From contig PNKC01000026.1 in NCBI GenBank assembly GCA_013822275.1, positions 1-34,258 of the forward strand: a stretch of 34,258 bases of DNA, given 5' to 3'. The DNA comes from Anaerolinea sp. (GTDB lineage: Bacteria; Chloroflexota; Dehalococcoidia; Tepidiformales; Tepidiformaceae). Shown piece by piece: positions 1 through 5,681 of the stretch. The notes below the pieces were generated by a model. The model did not search any database, was not told where the DNA came from, and saw only the letters and a list, made by a program, of their open reading frames with translations. Position 1 is the first letter of the stretch. Every line of letters starts with the position of its first letter. The translations under genes and the position numbers were made by a program.

Positions 1-111
1 AAGAGCAGGTTCCTTCTCCAGGCTGCCCAACAGTTCGGCAACGACCATCTCCCGGTCCGCCGGGTCGAGCTTCAACGCCAGGGCAAGCACTTCTTCAGCA
101 GCGGTAGACAT
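1..111 (-). CDS. Addiction-module antitoxin (PF09720/TIGR02574-like), N-terminal part only
   Basis: The first 37 residues are visible; the rest lies beyond the left window edge. The start MSTAAEEVLALALKLDPADR is nearly identical to the starts of the complete antitoxins at 699-938 and 1249-1494, so it is the third member of a tandem set. The family consists of short, labile antitoxins that neutralise RelE/ParE toxins encoded directly downstream; that toxin would lie outside the window. The ATG at 111 is chosen because the other two copies start identically and because a TACACT hexamer lies exactly 6 nt upstream, as in the siblings. No Shine-Dalgarno sequence is visible, so a leaderless mRNA is inferred. 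Confidence 0.8.
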   Translation of the reverse strand, partial: MSTAAEEVLALALKLDPADREMVVAELLGSLEKEPAL

Positions 112-117
112 GGCTCA

Positions 118-123
118 AGTGTA
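118..123 (-). promoter_or_regulatory. -10 element (TACACT) of a leaderless antitoxin promoter
   Basis: On the minus strand TACACT stands 6 nt before the ATG at 111, which would put the transcription start on or next to the A of the start codon. The same arrangement (TAGACT plus 6 nt) precedes the other two antitoxins, and the flanking bases GGTGATA..ACTTGAG are conserved in all three. The promoter function is inferred. Confidence 0.55.
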
Positions 124-142
124 TCACCGGCGCACCCTTCGT

Positions 143-151
143 AGCGCCTCC
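143..151. repeat. Target-site duplication, left copy (AGCGCCTCC)
   Basis: This 9-mer abuts the left terminal inverted repeat of the element at 152-407 and matches 408-416 (AGCGCCTAC) at 8 of 9 positions in direct orientation. A 9-bp duplication is common for several DDE transposase families. Confidence 0.65.
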
Positions 152-407
152 GGGTGCGGTTCATGGTTTTGCGTGAAGCGAGGAGAAGGCGGCGTGCTCG
201 CGAGTCTGGTCAGTAGCACGACTGTGAAGGAGTGCCGGGATGGTGACCGGCGAAGCCGGTGATCGCCCGCTTCCGCCGACCGATGGCGGCAGCGACATCG
301 CGGCGCTTGCTCACGCGCGCGTTACCGACATGCCCTCCGTCCTCCCTGGCCGCTTCAGGTCCCTGATCCGCCCTAACAGCCGCCGCGCAAAACCATGAAC
401 CGCACCC
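152..407. mobile_element. MITE-like non-autonomous element, 256 bp with 22-bp perfect terminal inverted repeats
   Basis: Positions 152-173 and 386-407 are perfect inverted complements (22 of 22; outer end GGGTGCGG, inner end TTTTGCG). The element is flanked by a 9-bp direct repeat with one mismatch (143-151 and 408-416). The 212-bp interior has no convincing gene; it holds a small hairpin (ACCGGC-gaa-GCCGGT near 247-261). The neighbouring module at 939-977 acts as an empty-site comparison: removing 256+9 bp leaves a 36-nt toxin-to-antitoxin spacer against 39 nt there, with clearly alignable sequence. The insertion lies right behind the toxin stop codon, so no protein is broken. The parental transposase family is unknown. 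Confidence 0.8.
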
Positions 408-416
408 AGCGCCTAC
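408..416. repeat. Target-site duplication, right copy (AGCGCCTAC)
   Basis: This is the right partner of 143-151, directly outside the right terminal inverted repeat. It includes the stop codon of the toxin gene ending at 413 (CTA on the plus strand is TAG on the minus strand). Confidence 0.65.
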
Positions 417-718
417 AGCCGTGCGCGCCAGTAGCCTCTTTCCCTGGCGGTGTGCGCCACGGCAACAACGACGATGTCACCGCTGCCCTGCTCCCGGTAC
501 ACGATGTGGTAAGGAAAGCCCGGCACCAGAACCTGGCGGACTCCCGGCTCGCCGGTCATCGTGCCAGATGCGGGGAAGTCCGCGATCCGCTCAATCGATC
601 GGTCGAACGCTCTCAAGAAGCTGACCGCTGTCTCCGCATTGTCAGCTTCATACCACTCGATGGCGGCAGCGAATTCCCGAGCCGCGTCGCTTCGAAGCCT
701 AACCTTCGCGTTTGGCAT
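413..718 (-). CDS. RelE/ParE family toxin, 101 aa
   Basis: A small basic toxin of the RelE/ParE superfamily (PF05016). Members either cleave ribosome-bound mRNA or poison gyrase; the sequence alone does not say which. The chain begins MPNAKVRLRSDAAREF and shows the family layout: an N-terminal helical hairpin (AAREFAAAIEWYEADN), a middle FPASG..GVRQVLVPGFPYHIVYR strand block and the C-terminal VAVAHTARERGYWRARL motif. The start at 718 is preferred over an in-frame upstream ATG at 796 because the 26 extra residues are unlike the family; the chosen start overlaps the antitoxin gene by 20 bp, the usual coupled arrangement. The MITE-like element at 152-407 lies immediately after its stop codon. 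Confidence 0.85.
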   Translation of the reverse strand: MPNAKVRLRSDAAREFAAAIEWYEADNAETAVSFLRAFDRSIERIADFPASGTMTGEPGVRQVLVPGFPYHIVYREQGSGDIVVVAVAHTARERGYWRARL

Positions 719-938
719 GCAACCGCTCATAGAGGCGGTCGCGCACCTCTTCCCAGGGCACCAGCTCGGCCGTGCCGTCCTCAATCTCCTCGACACGCCG
801 CCGGATTTCTGCCTGCCACGCCTCGCTCAAAGGCGGCATGGTCTCGAGGCTGCCCAGCAACTCCTCTGCGACCCACTCCCGTTCATCAGCGTCCAGCTTC
901 ATCGCCTGGGCGAGCACTTCTTCAGCCGCGGTTGACAT
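699..938 (-). CDS. Addiction-module antitoxin (PF09720/TIGR02574-like), 79 aa
   Basis: A short acidic protein, MSTAAEEVLAQAMKLDADER..., of the putative addiction-module component family. The N-terminal half is helical; the C-terminal half (WQAEIRRRVEEIEDGTAELVPWEEVRDRLYERL) is the typical toxin-wrapping segment with the conserved PWEEV motif. It is upstream of, and overlaps by 20 bp, the toxin gene 413-718, so the pair is translated together. TAGACT 6 nt before the ATG and the absence of a Shine-Dalgarno sequence point to leaderless transcription. Such antitoxins usually repress their own promoter in complex with the toxin; no operator was identified. Confidence 0.87.
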   Translation of the reverse strand: MSTAAEEVLAQAMKLDADEREWVAEELLGSLETMPPLSEAWQAEIRRRVEEIEDGTAELVPWEEVRDRLYERLHAKREG

Positions 939-944
939 GACTCA

Positions 945-950
945 AGTCTA
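945..950 (-). promoter_or_regulatory. -10 element (TAGACT) of a leaderless antitoxin promoter
   Basis: TAGACT on the minus strand lies exactly 6 nt before the ATG at 938. The surrounding sequence GGTGATAGACTTGAGTC is shared with the module at 1249-1494. Confidence 0.55.
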
Positions 951-977
951 TCACCGGCGTCACCCCCCTCGCAGCGG

Positions 978-1271
978 CTACAGGCGATCTCGCCAGTAAT
1001 CCCGCTCCCGGCGGGTGTGCGCGACCGCGACGACTTCAAGCGTCTCGCCCGCAACGCGGTAGACCATCTTGAAAGGGTAAGTACCGACGACGAGACTGCG
1101 GCATCCCCTCGTCTCGGGCTTTCCCGACGAGGGGAACTGCATTGCATAGTCGATGCGCGCCTTTAAGGCATCCAGAAATGCATCAGCGACATCAGGATTC
1201 CGCTCGATGTACCAGTCGGTGGCGGCAAGCACTTCATCCTGGGCGCTTCTACGGAACTCGTAGTCGCGCAT
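978..1271 (-). CDS. RelE/ParE family toxin, 97 aa
   Basis: A RelE/ParE superfamily toxin (PF05016) starting MRDYEFRRSAQDEVLAATDW, with the middle FPSSGKPETRGCRSLVVGTYPFKMVYR block and the C-terminal VVAVAHTRRERDYWRDRL signature. It is clearly paralogous to the toxin at 413-718, with the same length and motif spacing. The start at 1271 overlaps the antitoxin 1249-1494 by 23 bp. Whether it targets the ribosome or gyrase cannot be told. The divergence between the two toxins implies that they may not cross-talk fully with each other's antitoxin. Confidence 0.87.
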   Translation of the reverse strand: MRDYEFRRSAQDEVLAATDWYIERNPDVADAFLDALKARIDYAMQFPSSGKPETRGCRSLVVGTYPFKMVYRVAGETLEVVAVAHTRRERDYWRDRL

Positions 1272-1494
1272 TCGCCACCCGCTCCCGCAGTTCAGCCATC
1301 ACGGTTTCCCACGGAACCCCGGGTACGAGCCCCGAATCCGCCTCTTCCACCCGCCGCTTGATCTCGGCGTCCCAGTATTCGTCGTAGCCGGGGTCCTTCT
1401 GCAGGCTCGCGGTCAGTTCGGCCGCGACCATCTCCCGGTCCGCCGGGTCCAGCTTCAGCGCCTGGGCAAGGACTTCCTCAGCCGCGGTCGACAT
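1249..1494 (-). CDS. Addiction-module antitoxin (PF09720/TIGR02574-like), 81 aa
   Basis: A PF09720-like antitoxin starting MSTAAEEVLAQALKLDPADR. It has the conserved WDAEIKRRVEEADSG...VPWETVMAELRERV C-terminal region that binds the toxin. It is the first module of the array after pheT, with only 21 bp between the pheT stop and this start. Its promoter hexamer TAGACT (1501-1506) therefore lies in the short gap just behind pheT. The downstream toxin gene 978-1271 overlaps its 3' end. No ribosome-binding site is seen. Confidence 0.87.
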   Translation of the reverse strand: MSTAAEEVLAQALKLDPADREMVAAELTASLQKDPGYDEYWDAEIKRRVEEADSGLVPGVPWETVMAELRERVANARLRVP

Positions 1495-1500
1495 GACTCA

Positions 1501-1506
1501 AGTCTA
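1501..1506 (-). promoter_or_regulatory. -10 element (TAGACT) of a leaderless antitoxin promoter
   Basis: TAGACT on the minus strand lies 6 nt before the ATG at 1494, in the 21-bp gap after the pheT stop codon. It is the third instance of the same arrangement in the toxin-antitoxin array. Confidence 0.55.
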
Positions 1507-1515
1507 TCACTGGCG

Positions 1516-3936
1516 TCAGCCCCCCCGCAGCGTCGCCCCGGCTTCGTTTCCCAGCCGCTTCAGCAGCCCGGCCTGGACCTTCGCCACGTCCGCATCAGTC
1601 AACGTGCGGTCCTCCGCCTGGTAGCGAAGGCGCACCGCGAGCGACTTTTGTCCTTCCGGGATGCCTTCGCCGCGATACTCGTCGAAGATGTCGCCGCTGA
1701 GCCGCACGCCCCCTGAGCGGTGTGAGCGCACGACTTCCAGCACGCGCGCGGCCGGCGTCGCGGCATCCAGCAGCAGCGCGATGTCCTGCCGCACTTCCGG
1801 GAAGCGCGACGGCGCCGCGTACTCAGGCCGCTCCGGCAGCACGCGGACCATCTCCTCCAGCCACAGCTCGACGAGGAACACGGGTTCGTCAATTTCGAAT
1901 GAGGCGGCGAGGTCCGGGTGGACCTGGGCAACCACCCCCACGTGCTCCTTGCCCGCGACGACATCGGCAGTGTGCCCCTCCAGCAGCCCGAAATGGCTCG
2001 TCGCCGAGTACGCCTCGCGCACCCCCAGCGCGTCGAAGACCGCCTCAACCGCGCCCTTGGCGTCGAAGAAGTCCAGCCGTTCGCCGGCGGTGCCGCTCCA
2101 CCGCGCCTCACGTGTCCCACCAATGAGCGCGCAGAGCACCGTGCGCTCGTGCGGCAGGTCCGCCTCCACGGGGAGGTACTCGAAGCCGATCTCGAACAGC
2201 CGCAGCGGCCCGTCCTGGTGGCGCCGGTTGGCGGCGTAAGTCTCGAGCAGCGCCGGACGCATGCTCGTCCGCAGATACGCGTATTGCGAAGCGACGGGAT
2301 TGACCACGCCCAGCGGTGCGAGCCGGAGCGCGTCCGAAGGGTCTACTGCGCGCGCCAGCTTCGGCAGCTCGGTCAGGGTGTAGGTGATGATCTCCTGGAA
2401 CCCCAGTCCCACGGCCAGGTCCCGCACGCGCTCCCGCAGATCTCGCAGCGGGTTTGGCTCGGGATCCGGCAGGCGTCCTTCGAGCATCGTCGTGGGCAGC
2501 TTGTCGTATCCGTAAATGCGGCCCAGATCTTCGATGACGTCATCCGGGATCTCCAGGTCGGGCCGCCATCCAGGGGGCTGGACGCTGAACGTCGCTGGCG
2601 GGACGTCCTGTACTCCGTAGCCCAGCCCGGTGAGGATACGCCGTACGTCGTTCGCCGGGATGGCGATCCCCAGCACCTGTTCAATGCGTGCCGCCGTCAC
2701 CAGGATCGTGCCCCGCGGCGTCTCGCCCGGGTAGATATCCACCAGTCCCTTCGTCACGCGCCCGCCGCTGAGCTGTTCGAACAGGTGGAGAGCCCGGTGC
2801 TGCGCGTACTCCGCCATCGCCGGGCCAATGCCCTTCTCGAACCGCAGAGATGCCTCCGTCCGCAGCTTCAGGATGCCGGACGACCGCCGGATGCTGCCCC
2901 GCTTGAAGTTCGCGACCTCGAGCAGCACGGTCTTCGTTTTCTCGCTCACTTCGCTCTTGCCCCCGCCCATGATCCCGCCGATACCCACGGGCCCGCCACC
3001 ATCGCAAATCACCAGCATCTCGGGATCTAGTTCCCGGTCTATCCCATCAAGCGTGGTCAGCCGTTCGCCCGGCTTCGCCCGCCGCGCCACAATTCGCTTG
3101 TCGCGAACCTGGTCGTAATCGAAGGCGTGCAGCGGCTGCCCCGTTTCCAGCATCACGTAGTTCGTGATGTCCACCACGTTGTTGATGGGCCGCATCCCCA
3201 GCCGCAGCAGGCGCTCCTGCATCCACGCCGGCGACGGCCCGACCGTGACGTCCTCGATGACGGACGCCGTGAACCGGAGACAGAGGTCCGGGTCTTCAAT
3301 GGTCACCGAGACCATGTCCGCCGCCTTCGTTTCCGACTCCCTGTGGTCCCGCGCCGGTTCGCGCAGGGCCGCGCCGGTGATCGCCGAAAGCTCCCGCCCG
3401 AAGCCAAGCACCCCGAGCAGATCCGCCCGGTTCGCCCAGGTGGAGATGTCGAACACGACGTCGCCCAGCTCTTCCACCAGCGGCCGCCCAACTTTCGCCG
3501 TTGCGGGCAGGACGAGAATGCCCTCGTGGGCGTCGCTCAGCCCCAGCTCCTTCTCGCTCAGCACCATCCCGGCGGACTCGACGCCCCGGATGGGACGCAG
3601 CTTTAGCTTCGAAGGCTTGCCGGTGTGCCCATCGATCAGCTCCGCCCCCTCGGTCGCGAAGGCCACCTTCTGCCCAACCTCCAGGTTCGGCGCTCCACAC
3701 ACCACCTGCTGCCGCCCGGCACCTGTTTCCACTGTTGCCAGTCGCAACCGGTCGGCATCCGGGTGAGGCGCAATCGCCACCACCTCGGCCACCCGGATCC
3801 GCTCCGGGTCCCACCCAGCCCCGATTGTCTCCCATGATTCAACCTCGGCCGTGGCATCAATCAGCAACCGCGCCAGCTCCGGCACGGGCAGGTCCACATC
3901 CACGTAGTCGCGCAACCAGTTCAGGGAAAGTTTCAT
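1516..3936 (-). CDS. pheT: Phenylalanine--tRNA ligase beta subunit
   Basis: The beta chain of the (alpha-beta)2 phenylalanyl-tRNA synthetase, which charges tRNA-Phe in the cytoplasm. At 806 aa it has normal full length. Visible domains: the start MKLSLNWLRDYVDVDLP; an EMAP/CsaA-type tRNA-binding domain (about residues 40-150, with APHPDADRLRLATV and the QVVCGAPNL motif); the B3/B4 editing region (about 210-390, with GMRPINNVVDITNYVMLETG); B5 (about 408-478); a core synthetase-like domain; and a C-terminal FDX-ACB anticodon-binding domain (about 712-804, FPEVRQDIALLLD). It is downstream of pheS but separated from it by the S23-type gene at 3996-4358 and its repeats. The start has only a weak AGGG about 5 nt upstream. 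Confidence 0.97.
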   Translation of the reverse strand: MKLSLNWLRDYVDVDLPVPELARLLIDATAEVESWETIGAGWDPERIRVAEVVAIAPHPDADRLRLATVETGAGRQQVVCGAPNLEVGQKVAFATEGAELIDGHTGKPSKLKLRPIRGVESAGMVLSEKELGLSDAHEGILVLPATAKVGRPLVEELGDVVFDISTWANRADLLGVLGFGRELSAITGAALREPARDHRESETKAADMVSVTIEDPDLCLRFTASVIEDVTVGPSPAWMQERLLRLGMRPINNVVDITNYVMLETGQPLHAFDYDQVRDKRIVARRAKPGERLTTLDGIDRELDPEMLVICDGGGPVGIGGIMGGGKSEVSEKTKTVLLEVANFKRGSIRRSSGILKLRTEASLRFEKGIGPAMAEYAQHRALHLFEQLSGGRVTKGLVDIYPGETPRGTILVTAARIEQVLGIAIPANDVRRILTGLGYGVQDVPPATFSVQPPGWRPDLEIPDDVIEDLGRIYGYDKLPTTMLEGRLPDPEPNPLRDLRERVRDLAVGLGFQEIITYTLTELPKLARAVDPSDALRLAPLGVVNPVASQYAYLRTSMRPALLETYAANRRHQDGPLRLFEIGFEYLPVEADLPHERTVLCALIGGTREARWSGTAGERLDFFDAKGAVEAVFDALGVREAYSATSHFGLLEGHTADVVAGKEHVGVVAQVHPDLAASFEIDEPVFLVELWLEEMVRVLPERPEYAAPSRFPEVRQDIALLLDAATPAARVLEVVRSHRSGGVRLSGDIFDEYRGEGIPEGQKSLAVRLRYQAEDRTLTDADVAKVQAGLLKRLGNEAGATLRGG

Positions 3937-3962
3937 TCGGGCCCTAAGCTCCTAGCTGAGGG

Positions 3963-3993
3963 GCTGCCAGCTACCAGCTGCCAGCTACCAGCT
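3963..3993. repeat. Heptameric repeat array, left arm flanking the S23-type gene
   Basis: Just over four units of the 7-mer GCTRCCA in perfect register. This arm is an imperfect inverted complement (26 of 31 positions) of the array at 4382-4412 on the other side of the small gene at 3996-4358. Confidence 0.8.
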
Positions 3994-3995
3994 CG

Positions 3996-4358
3996 TTATT
4001 GTGCTTGATCCAACAACCGTTGGCGGAAGGCGACCAGCATTCGCTGGACCTCACGGACGTCACCTTGAAGTTCGCTCGATCGATCCGGCCGTAGATATCC
4101 AAGATCCGTGGCGAGGATGAATTGATACTCCAACTCGGTTGCAGAGCCCAGGGCGATCCCAAGGAATCTCCGGAACTCTTTCCCGTCGAATGCGGATCCT
4201 TCCGCGATGTTGGTGGGAATCGACTGCGCCGAACGCCGCATCTGACTCGTCAGGCCAAAGATCTCAGTCCTCGGAAACAGGGTCGTCTCCTTGTAAACCG
4301 CGAGCGCGACGGCGTGAGCGCGCTGGTAAACCACGTACTCCTGGAACGCCCTCGCCAA
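3996..4358 (-). CDS. Four-helix bundle protein of the S23 / 23S rRNA intervening-sequence family (PF05635, TIGR02436)
   Basis: 120 residues. The hallmark pieces are the YQRAHAVALAVYKETTLFP helix, then GLTSQMRRSAQSIPTNIAEGSA, then FRRFLGIALGSATELEYQFILATDLGYL. Relatives are encoded inside 23S rRNA intervening sequences or stand alone; a related fold is the Avd accessory protein of diversity-generating retroelements. They form pentameric nucleic-acid-binding barrels, but a cellular role is unknown. The TTG start at 4358 is chosen because a strong GGAGG lies about 9 nt upstream and the following residues match the family N-terminus. The gene sits between pheS and pheT, bracketed by inverted 7-bp repeat arrays, which suggests it arrived as a small cassette. 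Confidence 0.9.
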   Translation of the reverse strand: MARAFQEYVVYQRAHAVALAVYKETTLFPRTEIFGLTSQMRRSAQSIPTNIAEGSAFDGKEFRRFLGIALGSATELEYQFILATDLGYLRPDRSSELQGDVREVQRMLVAFRQRLLDQAQ

Positions 4359-4381
4359 CTTGATCCCCCTCCGAACGGCTT

Positions 4382-4412
4382 AGCTGGCAGCTGGTGGCTG
4401 GAAGCTGGAAGC
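4382..4412. repeat. Heptameric repeat array, right arm flanking the S23-type gene
   Basis: Units of AGCTGGN (AGCTGGC, AGCTGGT, GGCTGGA, AGCTGGA, AGC) in perfect 7-bp register. It is inverted relative to the arm at 3963-3993. A 17-bp part of this array (4396-4412) recurs exactly at 12615-12631. Confidence 0.8.
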
Positions 4413-4433
4413 CACGCAGCTAGAAGCTACTCG

Positions 4434-5492
4434 CTAGAACTGCGCCAAAAACCGCAGGTCATTCTGGTAAAAGTGCCGGATGTCCTCGATCCCCCAGCGC
4501 AGCAACGCCACCCGCTCGACGCCTATCCCCAGCGCGAAGCCCGTGTGCTTCGATGAGTCGTACCCCGCCTTGTCGATGATCTCCGGGTGGACCATCCCCG
4601 CCCCGAGGATCTCGATCCAGCCCGTCCCGTGGCAGGTTCGGCAATCCGACCCCGACCCGCGGCAGATGAAGCAGTCCATCGCCATCTCTACGCCCGGCTC
4701 AACGAAGGGGAAGTAGCTGTGGTGGAAGATGATCTTCCGGTCGTTCCCGAAGAGCTTGCGGGCCATGCCGTAGAGCACGCCCTTCAAGTCGCTCATGCGC
4801 ACGCCCTCACCCACGGCAAGCGCTTCGATCTGCGTCAGCATCCACTCGTGCGTCGCGTCCGTCGCCTCCTGGCGATAGCACTTCCCGGGCACGATGACCC
4901 TGATCGGCGGTTCCGGTGTCCGCTCCATCACGCGAATCTGGTTTGGCGTCGTGTGCGTGCGGAGGAGCATGCTCCGCTTCCCGTCGATCAGCGTGTTCAC
5001 CCAGATCGTGTCCCACATGTCCCGCGCCGGATGGTCTTCCGGGATGCGCGCCGCATCGAAGTTGTAGCGGTCCCACTCCACCTCCGGCCCTTCGGCCACG
5101 CGAAAGCCCATCTCTTCGAACGCCTTCACGATGTCCCGCATCGTTTGCGTCACCGGGTGCAGGCGGCCAATCGCCTGCGGCCGGCCGGGCAGCGTCACAT
5201 CGAGCGCCGCGCTCGTGCTCAGCTCGCGCAACGCCTCCTTGCGGATCGCCTCGTTGCGGTCGGCCAGCGCCGATTCCAGCTTCCGCTTGAGCTCGTTTGC
5301 CGCCGCCCCAAACGCCGCGCGCGACTCCACCGGCTGCTCCTTCACCGAACGCAGCAGCGCCGTCAGCCGCCCATCCTGGCGTCCCAGCCATTGAACCCGC
5401 CATGCTTCAATCGCCGCCTCATCGGCGGCGGACGCAAGCGCGCCCAGGGCTTCGGCCTCGAGGCCCGGCGGTATGAGTGCGGAATCGATCAT
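4434..5492 (-). CDS. pheS: Phenylalanine--tRNA ligase alpha subunit
   Basis: The catalytic alpha chain of phenylalanyl-tRNA synthetase, 352 aa, class II fold. The N-terminal coiled-coil tRNA-binding arm (about 1-95) is followed by class II motif 1 (GRLHPVTQTMRDIVKAFEEMGF), motif 2 (GKCYRQEATDATHEW, about 203-217) and motif 3 (GIGVERVALLRWGIEDIR, about 322-339). Residues 274-287 hold two CxxC pairs (C274/C277, C284/C287) before GWIEILGAGMVHP; a zinc-ribbon-like insertion of this kind is seen in some bacterial PheS. The start at 5492 (MIDSALIPPG) is preferred over in-frame extensions through the upstream repeats. Likely promoter: TATACT 9 nt before the ATG. Confidence 0.96.
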   Translation of the reverse strand: MIDSALIPPGLEAEALGALASAADEAAIEAWRVQWLGRQDGRLTALLRSVKEQPVESRAAFGAAANELKRKLESALADRNEAIRKEALRELSTSAALDVTLPGRPQAIGRLHPVTQTMRDIVKAFEEMGFRVAEGPEVEWDRYNFDAARIPEDHPARDMWDTIWVNTLIDGKRSMLLRTHTTPNQIRVMERTPEPPIRVIVPGKCYRQEATDATHEWMLTQIEALAVGEGVRMSDLKGVLYGMARKLFGNDRKIIFHHSYFPFVEPGVEMAMDCFICRGSGSDCRTCHGTGWIEILGAGMVHPEIIDKAGYDSSKHTGFALGIGVERVALLRWGIEDIRHFYQNDLRFLAQF

Positions 5493-5501
5493 GGAGTCCT
5501 G

Positions 5502-5507
5502 AGTATA
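5502..5507 (-). promoter_or_regulatory. Probable pheS -10 element (TATACT)
   Basis: TATACT on the minus strand, 9 nt before the pheS ATG, is a near-consensus -10 hexamer. The -35 region (TTATCG about 18 nt further up) is weak. The leader would be only a few nt long. Confidence 0.45.
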
Positions 5508-5552
5508 CAAAGGGCCGCTCGTAAGCGATAAGGCCGTCGGCGAGGCGGTCGG

Positions 5553-5596
5553 CCACCAGCCACCAGCCACCAGATGCCAGTTGTCAGGTGCCAGCT
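5553..5596. repeat. Solo heptameric array upstream of pheS
   Basis: Six consecutive 7-mers in perfect register (CCACCAG three times, then ATGCCAG, TTGTCAG, GTGCCAG), belonging to the same degenerate family as the arrays beside the S23-type gene. No gene is attached. It occupies part of the 189-bp gap between pheS and the CoA-transferase gene. Confidence 0.7.
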
Positions 5597-5681
5597 CACC
5601 CACCCGCCGCCCTCCGGCGTGTCCGTACCAGCGCGAAAGCAAGCGGTGGGATGCCAGTTCTGCCCAACGAAGCGGGCGGCG

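Noticed and set aside
3996..4358. The S23-type gene as Avd of a diversity-generating retroelement
   Set aside because: No reverse transcriptase, template/variable repeat pair or C-type lectin target gene is visible in the window.
3963..5596. A CRISPR array made of the repeated AGCTGG-type units
   Set aside because: The units are 7 bp with no spacers between them, and no cas gene is present.
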